Below are positions 14,499-27,251 of a stretch of DNA of 64,000 nucleotides, piece by piece. How positions within the stretch are numbered: position 1 is the first letter of the stretch; each line of letters begins with the position of its first letter. The DNA comes from Panonychus citri (lineage: Eukaryota > Arthropoda > Arachnida > Trombidiformes > Tetranychidae). Location of the stretch: contig NW_026515523.1 of NCBI RefSeq assembly GCF_014898815.1, forward strand, positions 1 through 64,000, read 5' to 3'. The notes beneath the pieces were generated by a model. That model ran no database searches. It worked only from the letters and a program-made list of their open reading frames with translations, and was not told the DNA's origin. The translations under genes and the position numbers were made by a program.

Positions 14499-16657
14499 TA
14501 AAAATGTTCTAAAGAGAGAAAAAAGTTTCCAGGAAAATGTAAAGAGGTGAAAGGTCGTGAAAAAATGGAAACTGAGGCAATAAAGTGAAAATTCTGAGCG
14601 AGAGGAATTGTATCACATTAGATTAGCAACAATCAAGCTACCAAGAGGAAGGAAAATGAAACGATTCACTGAATGAGATATTAAATGGAGAGAGGAAAAC
14701 GTCAATTTCAATTCTGCTAATTTGCTAAATTATCATCATCTCCATTCAGTTCTATCACCATCTTCACCATCATCATGCAAATGGATCGAGAAACATTCAA
14801 TTCTGAATACAATGTATCTAAGTGATCATCATCATGGAAGATACAGAAAAAAAAACTCCAACTGGAAACAATGGAAACGGATGTTAACTTTTCATAATTA
14901 ATGTAAATGCTCATCAAAAGATTCATATAAATGCTACTTGAGCATGAACAGTTATCCTCATCATCACCATGAGACAATTTTAATCAGGGGCTGAGTAGGA
15001 TGCTGGAAATAATTTATATTCAATCGGATTAATAACAACACTTTTTGACTAAATTTTACTACTTATTTTTTTCCTCAAGTTGATTTATCGTTTTGTATCA
15101 GATGAAAATACGATTTGGTTAATCAACTAATTCATCGTTAATCTAGAAAGGTTAATCTTATGTAATATAATCTGAAAAATCTTGTAATTATCCGATGTAA
15201 ATTGTTATGTATTAAATTTGAATTTAAAAAGTAAATCTATCATATTAAGTATTATTGGAATATATTATTTCATCTTGATATTGTAGATGATCAAATTTTG
15301 TAATATTAGTAAAAGATGATTCTTTGTATAATTGATGTTTATCATCATTGGCTTGGCTTTTAAATGCTGATCAATTTCATAGATCACATATTCTAGGATT
15401 AGAATCGAGGTTTCCTTAATCATCATCGCAATTAATTAAGACAGGCTGAGTTAACAAGATTGTGACCAAACTTTCAATTCTGTTGGTTTACTGAAAAGCA
15501 AAGAATCTTGAATCATTGAAATATCCCGCGAAATGTATGATCGAAACTGGATTTGGTTCTTTCGATGAAGCGATATAGCTACTCGATAGTAGACCAAGTT
15601 ATTGATAGTTCGTCTGGTGATATAATTGCTGAAGAATTCGATAATAGAATAGATTCGAATTATTGATTTGTCTCTTAATTGTTTGAATGGTTATTAAAAA
15701 TTGTCGCTTGGTCTTCATTTGATCATTGAAAAAACTATTACAAAATCAACTTGTAAGTCGCCATCTCATGGGGAATGTATGAACAAGCTTTACCTTGTAT
15801 TAGACAGAATAGTTCAGAACGAAATTATCAGAATATGATATTAAATTAACAAATAGAATATAACCTTACCAAATTGTCACTTGTTCTTGATAGATTAATT
15901 GAGCTATTTGAAACAATTTAAATGACGACGAAAAAACATCTTAATACAATAATAGTACTTTAGTTACGATGGTATTTGAATGGTTATCATGTGTATTGAT
16001 TAACAAATTGTTGTACATGTTGAACGAGTTTAAAAGAGGAAATTGTTTACATAACAATTAACAGATCAAATCGTTGTTGTTAGTAAATCAAATTCTTCAC
16101 TTTTGCCTTCGTTGGACTTGTTCCAAGCGAATTTGAATTGTAATCGAAACTACAAACGAAAACACAAAATTCTGGTCCGTCCAAAAATGTCACTAATTCT
16201 GAAAGCGGATAAAATTAATTCAAATAAATCTCGATACCAACCATTAGATCATTTGCACTCTATTAATACAATTAAGGAATAAAATTGAAATGTTTCAACA
16301 TTTTTACCAACGAAAGTTTAATTTGAGCGCAATATTTTTTTCTCGTAAAATCGTAACCTAAGCAACGAAAGTTTTTCCCCTTATAGGGAAACTGTTTACT
16401 TGGAACAACAAGAATGAAAGAAATTGTAACAATAACAATAACATAAGAGAATTGTAAACAAACCAATCATCATCTTCTTTGTTTTCATCGTTTGTTGTTG
16501 AACAGTTTTTTTTTTGCTCTTGTTGTGAGAGAATAATTAAAATTGTAATTATATTGAAAGTATATTTTTTTCCCCTTTCTTCTTGATTGTTTCAATTGTG
16601 AGATTAAAGATTAATTTTTAATCATCGTAACAAAATCAACACCAAGTAAACAAAACA
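14499..16657. other. Intergenic region between the kinase and UBALD genes
   Basis: Holds the kinase 3' end and the UBALD 5' flank. No gene is recognisable. One segment at 16115-16149 nearly matches part of the MPP8-like coding exon at 20347 (see findings). Short open frames here look random. Confidence 0.5.
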
Positions 16658-17203
16658 ATGGACACTCTTAGACAACAAGTGATGATCAACCAGTTTGTTG
16701 TGGTGACAGGATGTAATCATGATCAAGCTAAACAATTGTTAAACAATTCTAATTGGCAATTTCAACGAGCCTTGAGTATCTTTTTCCAAGAAGTACCAAT
16801 TACAAGTCTGAACGGCAGCGGCGGCGGTGGTGGTGGTGGTGGAGGATTTCATTCTGCTGATCGTTTATATCCATTATCTACACCAGCTAATACACCCGCT
16901 ACTCCACCTAATTTTCCGGAAACACTTTTAGCCTTCTCTAAATTGTCAACCACCTCTGAAGTTGCTGCTACCAAAACAAATTCCAATATAAACAATAACA
17001 ACAACAACAACATCGTCAACAATAATAACAATAACAACAACAATAGTACTACGATAACCAACACAACAACAACAACAGGAACAATTAACAATAACAATGT
17101 TACACAACATCATTTACCTCACCATGGAATCGCTATACCTCAACATCAACCCTACAGTCATCATCATCGTCTTCATCAGCCTCATGTTAACCATAACAAT
17201 TAG
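16658..17203 (+). CDS. UBALD: UBA-like domain-containing protein (UBALD/FAM100 family)
   Basis: A single uninterrupted frame of 181 codons. The start ATG follows CAAAACA and opens directly into the family's N-terminal block (residues 1-45: LRQQVMINQF, then a DQAKQLL and WQF..ALSIFFQE pattern), the UBA-like three-helix fold. A second conserved block, TPANTPATPPNFP followed by FSKL, lies at about residues 74-95, with a glycine run before it. The rest is low-complexity: long asparagine and threonine runs and a His/Pro-rich tail. Human UBALD proteins are about 160-180 residues, so length fits. Molecular function of the family is poorly known; a ubiquitin-related role is only inferred from the UBA-like fold. 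Minus-strand open frames over the Asn run are shadows. Confidence 0.92.
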   Translation: MDTLRQQVMINQFVVVTGCNHDQAKQLLNNSNWQFQRALSIFFQEVPITSLNGSGGGGGGGGGFHSADRLYPLSTPANTPATPPNFPETLLAFSKLSTTSEVAATKTNSNINNNNNNNIVNNNNNNNNNSTTITNTTTTTGTINNNNVTQHHLPHHGIAIPQHQPYSHHHRLHQPHVNHNN

Positions 17204-19017
17204 AAATCAAGAGCGAGAGTGATTTAAGTTTTCTTTCCTTATAATACTTTTCTCTATCTCTCTCTCTCTCTCTATCAATCTATCTTTCTCTTTCTCTTCT
17301 CCTCTTGTTCGTGTGTAGCTTCAAAATTTGAATCGAATAAATTTTTGAAGAATAATGAAGAAAAGAAGAGATAATAAGTTAATCATCATGTAAACAAAGA
17401 AAGAATCGAAAATCTTTTTTCAGGGACAAAAAGGAGGAGAACAAAAAAAAAAGAAAAAGGAAACAATATATATAAAATGGCGCCATCTCCTTCGACTATT
17501 AACTAATCATTTTGATGTATATATAAAAGAAAACTTTAAAAAGGGATTGTTATCTAATTATCTCGTTTGAGCCTCGAAATTTTATTCGGTGTCCATCAAA
17601 TGAGAGAAAATTGGAATGATTGATAAATCGTCCTCTCTGTGTCTCGGTGAATACTCAAAGTCAATCTCTTTGTTTACGTTTCATCATCAACATGTTTCTC
17701 AAATGTTTCTCTTTCCAGTTTGTTTACATTCTGAATTCGAGTCAGAATCAATTAACCATTTACCGCATTCTACAGTCTCAATGTAGTTCCATTTGTGAGA
17801 TTGAACTTTAAATTCTCGCAATTAATTCACGTAATTAGTTAACCACTGAAAAGATTAGACAATGACCATGAAAATGCTTTGTTTACATTTTGTTTCTCGA
17901 TTGCTCGATTAGCTCTGCCATCTATTGGTTGGATTTTCAATGTTTTCTTTTTTCTTTCAACTTTACTTTCAGCGTTTTGTTGAAATATTTTCCGGTCATT
18001 TCGTCAGGAATGAAAATGCTACTGTTTCTCAGAAATTTTTGCCTACCGAATTGGTTACCAGATGATCATAATAAGGTCCAATGATACCAATCCACCAGGA
18101 GAGCGAACATTGAATGATGAAAGTTTCATGAGACATTTTGATTCTGTAAAACTGATTCACCATTGAAAATATTTCTCGATTCAACTTTATCGGCAGTTGA
18201 ATTTTCGTAAATCTAATCAACAAGAGAAAAATTAAGTTAAATGGCATAACCTAAAACGAATTTAATATCGCTAAGACTTTTTGGTTCGATATTTTCTTCC
18301 ATTTGCAATATTCACAATTTCTCTGAATCTTTCTAGAAAAAAGTTCTCACTGAAATGGTTGAATTGTGAATCTCTTTTGGAAGCTCATGTTATAAATGCA
18401 CTGGAATAAGAACCAATGTACTGGCATTCGCTTTCATGTTGCTGGAGATAAACAATTTTCTTCTTTTTTGGTTCCTTTTTGGGTTCAAATGGCGAAACAG
18501 TAATTGATTGGAATAGCAATGGATTCGAAAAGAGAATGAGAGAGCTCGATAAAGAGCAGAACGAGGATAAAGACTGCGCATCGAATTTTGTTAAAGTTCT
18601 TTTCTCATAAATCGATAGAAGAGAATCCAACTAAGGTTTACTTGGAAAGAGTGAGAAGTACATAAAGAAGAAGAAGAAGAGAGGGAAAAGATCATGATGA
18701 TGATCATCTAACAAGAGTAAAAAAAGAAACTGATGATGATGGAATGAGTGAATCTGAAGTTTCCTCGTTAGTTTCCTTTTAGGTTTCCTTGTCTTCCGTT
18801 GATTCTTCATGTTGATCCTCATCATGTCCAGAATTTCATGATAATCAGTATCTTCATTTGATAAACAGATTCTATCATCGATATCAATAAAGATAATCAA
18901 CTCTAATAATATTATCAAGTTGCTTCCTTGCTCCATCATCATCAAACAGTGTTTGCTTTTTGCTTTGGTAACTTAATTGTGTTCATATTGCAGTTGGAGG
19001 ATTGATTCAAATTTCCA
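17204..19017. other. Intergenic region between UBALD and the MPP8-like gene
   Basis: Contains the UBALD 3' UTR with a short CT array near 17254-17272 and the MPP8-like 5' flank. ATGGCG-containing sites occur at 17478 (ATGGCGCC) and 18490, possible YY1/Pho-type sites. No further gene is recognisable; the minus-strand open frames at 18385-18945 are low-complexity. Confidence 0.45.
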
Positions 19018-21945
19018 ATGGATTCAAATGGTTCACATGATATTTACGAGGTGAAAGAAATTGTTGGCATGAAAAAAGTTTCGGTAGGTATTTAAATCAT
19101 TTACCTTCTAATTGTGAATAAGTGATTAGTTTCTGATTGATTTTCTTCACTGTGATGTATTAATTGATCGTGAAAATAGGTTGACAGTTGATAATCTCGA
19201 TCGATTATTCAATTTTGAATTAATTTCCATTGCAAGTGATTCAGATTATCACCATTTTCTTGAGTCTTCATGTAGCATTTTTCAGAATTTTTTCCTTGAT
19301 TGTTATTGATTATTTTTCTTCCCTCGTAATTATTTCATGTAATTATCGCCAATTTTGAACAGAAAAAGTGGAATCAATTGATTTCTACCTACAATTAGTA
19401 ATTAGTTGGCTCACAACCTTAGGGTTTGTTGGTGTTTTCTTTTTCTTTTCTGGTGAATTTCTATTGAAAAGCAATGGATGTTCCATGTTCTTTCAGTTTT
19501 ATAGCAAAAAAAGATGAGGAGAAGATAAAAGATGAAAACGAAGAGGATGAGGATGAACAAGAAAAAGAAAAGAGAGAGAAAATGAGAAAAAAGAATGAAA
19601 ATTCTGTCAAGAGAAGCAAGGGAAAAGAAGGAAAAAAGAAGAAAAATCGATGAGAGAATATACTTGTATTCGTATTCTCTTTCTCTTTTCATGGCAAATG
19701 CTCAACAGAACTGAATACTCAGACTCTTTCTCTCCAATATTCTTTTATCTTTGTTCTTCTCCCTGGAATATCACGAGAAAAAGGAGATTGTTGCTTCTTT
19801 CAGAATCGATTCTATTTTTCTTCTTCCTTTTATTCAGTTTTCATGATAAGTAATCGAAAGACTTTCTTTTCCCCTGGAACATTGAGATATTTATGATGTG
19901 ATGGAGAGAGAGAAAAATCTATTGATTTAGACTTTAGAAAGAAAGTAAATACATCAAGCAATTCATCTCGATGTTTTCGAATCTGTTGTTCTTATCGACG
20001 AAAAAATTTATTCCTTCTCTTATTCTAAATCAATAATTATTCAAATAATTAAGCTAATTGTTTTCATTTATGTTCTTTCATCATGTCTACAGGGTGAATA
20101 CTTTTATAAGGTACGATGGAGAGGTTATGGACCCGAGAATGATACATGGGAGCCCCAGAGTAATTTCTTTACCTGTCACGATGTAATCGAAGAGTACAAG
20201 AGTAAAATTAAAGGAAATTCTGTTGGAAATGGTTGTAATGTTGTAAAAGAGAACGAAAATGAAAGTAAATTGTTAAAATCGAAAAGTAATAAGGTAAATG
20301 GTGGATCTCGTCGTTATTCAGATAAACTTAATTCTTCACAAGGTTCGACTTGTTCCAAGCGAATTGGAATTGTAACCAAATCAAATTGTGCTCGTTTACT
20401 TAAAACCCGCTTAAAAAAGTCGGCTTCATCTGTTGATTCGGATAAAGATCAGATCAGATCTCGTCGTTCGTCAACAATATTATCATCGTCAACCTCTCAC
20501 ACTGTTAAAAGGTTAACAATTAAAACGGAAGCAGATGATCAATTTGATGATTCGAGTTTGGTTATCAACAGTAAATCAACAACAATTGAATTGAAAGGAG
20601 TTAATAACATTGATGATAAGATTACCTCTTGTAATAATGTACGATTAAAATCTAATTGTGTAAATATCAATAAGAAATCAACACAGTTAAATTGTAATGA
20701 TGATCAATCAAATAATCCATCGACCACCAGTTCACCAGTACCTCCATTTTTATCACCATCATCGTCATTTGCATCTTCACCATCCTCATCTTCCTCCTCA
20801 TCCTCATCTTCTTCATCTTCTTCATCATCAACCTCATCAACCTCTTCATCCACAGAATCAATCTGGTCCAATGTTAATTACAATCTAAATCAACGATTAG
20901 GAAGTGAAGGTAAAACCCCATTGATCCGAGCATCAGAAGCGGGCAATGTTAAGCTGGTTGAGTTTCTATTGGATTCTGGTGCAGCTAAAGATGTCACTGA
21001 TTCCGAAGGGAATACAGCTTTAATTCTGGTAATTAGATAATCAGAATTTGAAATATTGTTACAATTTTCTTCTGGAATAATTCTCACCAAATTGTTCATT
21101 TTCCGTCTTCTCTCTTAGGCAAGTCAAAATGGTCATCATGATGTTGTCCGATGTCTCCTTCTTTATGGAGCCAATTTCTCAATAATAAACGACGCTGGTT
21201 CGAGTGCATTACGAACAGCTAAATTGTTTGGAAACAATGAAACTCAACATATTCTAACTAAACATGTTTCTCAGTGAGTGTTGATCTTTGTTACCTTTGG
21301 ATATTTACAATAGAGATGAAATTACCCTTTGAAATTCTGAATTGGATTCTATTGTTTTATTTTCTTCTCTAATTACACAGAATTACCATGGCATTGGAAA
21401 AGCAAGTTATTGACCTTCTTCGAAGTACAGCTCGAATTAGTCATGCTCTTTTTCCGATTCAATGTCATTCCTCGAATGAAAATGTCCGATTTCGTTTGTT
21501 GTTTAACTTTGATTCCATCGAACCAGCTCAACCAGGTAAGTATACATTCACTTTAGTATTGTAATTTTCTTCAGCTAATTGGTTCTCCTTGTTTTCTTTT
21601 AGGTGTAAATTACCTGTTGTTCATTAGTGATTCTACTTTCAGTCTTTTTAAGCCAATCTCATTGAGATTTTCCAAATCATCAGCCAATGTCAACGTTTAC
21701 CTCAATCGAAAACCTCAAAAATCTCTAACAGAGGTAAGACTTAGTTCGAGATTGACTTATGTCCAATATAATTGATACGATTGTCTTTTCAGAATGTCAA
21801 GTATGTTTTCTCATTTACACCGTTACGTCGAGGTGTTAATGAGCTTCTACTTACTATTAAGGAATCAAAATTGCGAAAGTGTTTCATCATATGTGCCTAT
21901 CAAGTTACTCTTCTCAACACTTCATCTAAAGTGGACATTGATTGA
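19018..21945 (+). CDS. MPHOSPH8: MPP8-like chromodomain and ankyrin-repeat protein (HUSH-complex type)
   Basis: Six exons, 19018-19083, 20093-21028, 21119-21273, 21381-21535, 21603-21733 and 21793-21945, join in phase to 531 codons. A chromodomain covers about residues 9-62, split by intron 1; the methyl-lysine cage aromatics expected in this family are present (Tyr10 in IYEV, Trp31 in KVRW, Tyr34 in RGY), followed by DTWEP. A long Ser/Lys-rich linker with a poly-Ser run follows. Ankyrin repeats cover about residues 292-385 (GKTPLIRASEAGN, GNTALILASQNGH). A conserved-looking C-terminal domain (about 390-531) ends the protein. In vertebrates MPP8 binds H3K9me3 and, with TASOR and periphilin, silences retroelements in the nucleus. 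The chromodomain plus ankyrin order supports orthology, but a different chromodomain-ankyrin protein cannot be excluded. Polyadenylation signal AATAAA at 21966. Confidence 0.85.
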
Positions 21946-24836
21946 AATGATTACATTGATTTCCAAATAAATCTCATCATCAACCTCATATTAAACAACA
22001 ATAATATCACAAGCATGATCATCATTATCAATCCAAAAGGAACCATATGACCACAATTCAAGCTCGAAATCAACAATAATAATATCAGCTGAGTGTCAAC
22101 TGATGGTCACAAATTGTAGCGTTTATTTTGTTAGTAGTTGGAGTTGGAAAAGCTAAAATATTAGTTCTAAACTCATTGGTACTGAAAATGAACACAAAAG
22201 ATTTGCTCATTAATCGACATAAGTACAGATTCACTTTCCAATGTGAATTTAATTTGATTAAATCAATACAAGTTTAACTTTCCAAAAGCTCACAAATATT
22301 GGAACAATTTATCGATATTATCCCAACTTATCCGAAATATACATTATCGGAATTACAGAAGACATTTTCAATATTATCACAAAGCAAAATTCTCAATTCT
22401 GGATAATCAAATCATTTTGTCTTTCTAATTATTCGTTGTGATAATAATAATATTACAAAAGAAAATGTTTCGTTCTTATTGTTTAAGTTGATCTGTTTTT
22501 CTTCATATGTTTGTGTTTATATTTGGAATTAATCAACAACAAACTTGCAATCAAAATCGAAATCGAAATCCAAGTGAAATCTTATCAACCAAAATCTCTC
22601 GATCTCGAATCGGACAATTAACCAAAGGTCCACACGACAATTAATCTACATTACGATTACAATTAAATTGTATTCTTTTTTCTTACTCTCAATGTGTTGA
22701 TTACAATTTATCGTTTTCTTATTCGATTAAATGTTTTTTTCTCTCTCCCAAATTCATTCATCTTCAATTTCCCAAATTCTTCTCAATCAATGAGTAAATT
22801 ATCGTAAAAATATTATTCATTCATCATTTCGAAGAGCCTTACAAATCCATTGATTAACCAAATTGTGGAAAAGTTAATCAACTAATTAGAACTTATTTAC
22901 TTGATTTAAATTGATTTAATTTTATCCAATTTTCCATCTCGACGCAGTTTGTACATTGTACGTAATAACTAATCGAGAACATCATCTAATTATCAGATGA
23001 GGAATTAATTGATTTGCAATCAGTAAAAATTAATCAGGTTATCATTATTATATTGATTTATTAATCATTAATCAACTGAATAGAGTTGATTTCGTTGCAA
23101 TTTGTCACTCGTTTAATTAATATCGAGTTAATTGTAAGTTATTATGGTTAATTGTTGACACTCCAAAGATGACACCTTAATTCACTTTGATACACCAATT
23201 GAATTAGAAGAGAAATCATCATGTTGATTATGATGATATTATATGATAATGAAACGAGAAATTAACTGATCCGGTTAGAGTTGAGTTGTGACCTTGATGA
23301 ATTCAAATCTCTTATCGTGTGTGGGGATCATTTTAATGAATAAAATCACAGAAAAAAATCACCACTCACTGAATTATTAATTCGTTAGATTGATATACGT
23401 TACAATAGTAATATTCAGTTACCATCAAGGTTTTTATTACAGACATTTCTCTCTCTCTCTCTCTAACTCACTCATTCTCCCTCTCTTTTAAGTGTAACAA
23501 TAGGATTTAAATGTAATTATTAATTTAGAGGGAAAATGAAGACAAGAAACAAAGAGAAATGTCTAGAGTTGTGATGATGGAAAAATAAACAAAATGGCGG
23601 AAACGTTGATGAGAATTAACAATCGACAAAAGTGATGATTAAAAGTTTACACAAATTACAACACCGAAAGTGACTAATTAACAGAATTAACAAGTGATAT
23701 AAACTGTTTGATGGAAAATGTGTGTGTGAATGTATAACGAATTAACGAGAAGAAGAAAACAATTGATTCAATTAATTATGAAATAGAATAGAACAAAAAA
23801 AAAGATACTGAGTAATGATGAGAAGGTATTGGAAACACACAAGGTAATTTATAGTAGAAAATATAATCAAATGATCACATTTACCTAATAAAGAACAAAA
23901 GTGAAGTTAAAGAAAAAATTAATTAGTTAATTGTTGGAGAAAACATCAACATTATTTAATCATCTTTTCCATCAAAAACACTAATCAGAAGATTTTTATT
24001 TCTCGTGTTTACTTTTCTGTTGCCATGGTTACGTTATCACTTCTTCTGGTTAGTTACAGTTTCTCTCTCTCTCTCTCTTCCTCTGATTGTTGGTTAATTA
24101 TCTTAACCAGTGATTAATTTTTTCTCTTCATTAGTTTCTATCATTTCTAATTGTGACTAATTAATAGCAACTTATTACTTATTCTAATTGAAATTTCTTC
24201 TTCTTCTCTTTTTAACTTGTTCTCTTGAAAAGAATAATCATTTTTTGTTCTATTCTATTTTCTCAGTTTCTTCTCTTTCGCCGTTTTCTTGGCTAATTTT
24301 TTTTTCTCTAATTTGTTCGTTTATCATTTTGATTGTTTTTTCTTTTTCTCTTTTTTCCATTTTATTAATGTTTTGCTTTGTTGCTTCTAAATAACAGTTT
24401 TATCATCACTTGTTAGAAGATCATTTTTTCAAACCTCTCTCTCTCTCTCTCTTCTCTCATCCTCATCCTCTCTCTCTCTCACTTTCATCTGATTAAATTC
24501 TATTCTATTTTCATTCAATCACTTGAATCAACACCGTTCACAGTAAACCCTTATTTTTTTTCTAGCGAATCTTTTTCTCCATCATCATTAAGTTGATTTT
24601 ATTTTGGTTTTCGTTTTGTTGATTTGAATTTTCATCATTTGTTAATTTCTAAGACCTAGTTTTCTTTAATTACCCTGTCATGTGTTAATTTGTGCTCAGA
24701 CTTGTTCCATTCTACCAATAATCAATCATCTCTGGAAAATTACAAACTATCAAAGAACAAATTATTGTCACAATTAATTGGCCAATATCATTTTTAATCA
24801 TCACACCAACATCAATTTATTCTTCAAAAATCTTAC

Positions 24837-24894
<58 letters not shown>

Positions 24895-24957
24895 GACAAT
24901 ATTTTCCATCTAGAGCTTATTATCCAATCTAAATTGCTGCTAATAACTAATTACAAG
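21946..24957. other. Intergenic region and 5' leader of the LRR gene
   Basis: About 3 kb without recognisable coding. It includes CT arrays at 23449-23464, 24061-24078 and 24437-24480, an AAAATGGCGG site at 23590 (YY1/Pho-like), and the pyrimidine-rich leader just before the LRR start. Confidence 0.5.
24841..24888. repeat. (CT)n microsatellite in the 5' leader of the LRR gene
   Basis: An almost pure CT run of about 48 bp lying 70 bp upstream of the chosen ATG. It is open in the LRR frame, which makes the reading frame look longer than the real protein. Confidence 0.9.
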
Positions 24958-27251
24958 ATGAAGTTTTCTCACTCCTTCTTATCTTTCCATCTTTACCTGT
25001 CTCTTGTAATTTATTTACCTTTGTTAAACTGTTTGATCACCTCTACCTCCGATCCCTCGATAAATTCAACAATTACCATGCAAATTGGACCAAAATTTAG
25101 TTATAACAACGACACCAAGAAAGCCAACGAAACCTTGTCACTTCCATCTGAGCCCAAGTGTCCAAAGTCCTGCCGATGTACCATTGAAAGTGGTACACCA
25201 AATTCCCTTAAAGGTTACACAGTTTCCTGTTCGCGATTGGGTCTCACAATCATTCCTCCATCATCTCAAAGCCCTGTCGAAACAGTTACCTTTGACCTAA
25301 GCGATAATGATATAAGTCAGGTTAAACTTTTCGATCACGATTATCCCAATTTAACCAAGTTAAATCTATCTATAAATTCAATCTCCACCATTGAACCAAA
25401 GGCATTTGAATCGATACCAACGCTGGAAGTGTTAGATTTAAGTTTCAATAAGCTTTCCAGCATTCAAGATATGATTTTTAACAATCTAAACAACGTTAAA
25501 AAAATTGACCTTTCCGACAATGATATATCCAAAATTGCTGCCAATTCTTTTGATGGTCAACAATGGCTGGAGATTTTAATCCTACGAGGAAACAATCTTA
25601 AATCTCTACCTGAGGATTTATTTCGAAACAATGAACGATTAAGGATTCTTGACCTTTCTCATAATTCCATGTACAGTTTACCTGATACCCTTTTCCATTT
25701 TACCCCGGCACTGACCACCATTGATCTTTCCGAGAATCAGTTTAACTCTGTTCCAAGTGATGATTTAATTGGTGCAACTAAATTAGAGAATCTTGATATC
25801 TCTGCTAATTTGATGAAAAAGTTGGATCATGAATCTTTCAGTGGATTATTGTCATTGAAAACTTTAAAGATCAACAATTTACCTCAATTAACTGAGATCG
25901 ATGATTACACCTTTTCCTATCTACATAATCTTCAACATCTTGAGATTAAATATAATCCAAGGTTAAATCAATTGTCTTCATCAGCGTTTTTTGGTATCAC
26001 TTTTACTCCAATTAATTTAACGCAAGTTGATCTTTATGGTAATCAATTGTCTCGACTTACTGAGCATACACTTCCAATTTGTAACATTTCACGAGTTGAT
26101 TTACGAGATAATCAATGGAAATGTGATTGTCATTTTGCATGGATTAAGTCATGTAAACACGATGATCCCATTCACCAGCAAATAAAGTAAGTACAAATCG
26201 TTAATTATCTTAATTAGTTACCCGTTTCCAAAACTGATTGTTCAAAGTGTTTATCAGATTTTATTTACATATGAGAACCTTTCAATTTGGATAACAATAA
26301 TACTCAAAAAAAAGATCGCTGATCTTTTATTATAATAATAATATATTTCATTCTGAATATGAATCAAGTTGAGTTACTGAACTTTCATTGTCAATATGAA
26401 ATAATGATTAATGTGCAATATCATCTTCATAGTCACTAACTTTTATCATGATATCATTTCCTGCTGGAAGTGTACATACAATCATCACCGTAATGAAATT
26501 AAGATAATCAAAATTCAATGATTCAAGTAATATAATTGTGATTCATGATTAAAGTATTGTCTCTGTTTTAGTTAATTTTACACACTCAATTTAGTTCAAT
26601 TATCTGTTAACTGATCTTTTAATGTCAATTTCATTTTTCATGATGATCAAGAAATTCAATTGAATGTCTGTTCATTGACACTGACCATATTTACTTTCAC
26701 CTTATACAATTAATAATCATGATAATTACAGTAATTATAGACCTGTTGACTAATTTACTAATTGTGATACTTGGAAAGTGAATCTAATCATGATCAACAT
26801 ATATATGATTAAGATAAGGTGAATTTTTCAGTCAAGTTGCTCCAAAGCTACAAATCAATTAATGTCTTGATCATGATAAATGATTTATCTTTTTGTTTCC
26901 ATTAATTATTCTGTTGATTATTTACTATTAATGTCTAATTTTTTTTCTCTCTTTTTCTCTTTACTCTACTTTAGGTGCACTTCACCATTACAACTTGCTA
27001 GTCTTGAGATCGGTGCCATCAATGTAGACCAATTTACCTGTCCAGCTGAGGCTAATTCTTTCAGTCGAGAGATTCGATTATTCCGTCTATTTGTAGTTCT
27101 CTTTGGTGTTTTAACTCTTATTTTCATGGGCTTCATGGTAATTTATTATCTTCATAAAGCCAAAGTAATCAGATCTTTTGGACACAAGTACCAACGAATG
27201 GGCTCCATCCATTATGTTAAAGACCAAACCACTGATATTGTCCCAGAATAA
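24958..27251 (+). CDS. Single-pass leucine-rich-repeat cell-surface protein (TPBG/5T4-like layout)
   Basis: Two exons, 24958-26186 and 26975-27251, encode 501 residues. The frame is open further upstream, but only through a CT repeat and without an ATG; the ATG at 24958 begins a clear signal peptide (about residues 1-28). An LRRNT cap follows (CPKSCRC at 68-74 plus Cys91), then about ten leucine-rich repeats with LDLS/LDIS cores (about 100-370), an LRRCT cap (WKCDCHFAW and Cys residues into exon 2), and one membrane helix (about 446-470). The short cytoplasmic tail of about 30 residues is basic near the membrane. This layout resembles trophoblast glycoprotein/5T4 and other small LRR receptors; I cannot name the orthologue. 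Expected place is the plasma membrane, with the repeats outside as a ligand or adhesion surface. Polyadenylation signal near 27479. Confidence 0.85.

Noticed and set aside
16849..17097. Minus-strand Leu/Val-rich ORF
   Set aside because: Shadow of the Asn-rich codons of UBALD on the other strand.
18385..18945. Three minus-strand ORFs between UBALD and MPP8
   Set aside because: Low-complexity, no motif, and they overlap each other in different frames.
24778..24957. N-terminal extension of the LRR protein through a Leu/Ser repeat
   Set aside because: It has no ATG (the frame begins with TTG) and consists of the CT microsatellite; the ATG at 24958 starts a clean signal peptide.
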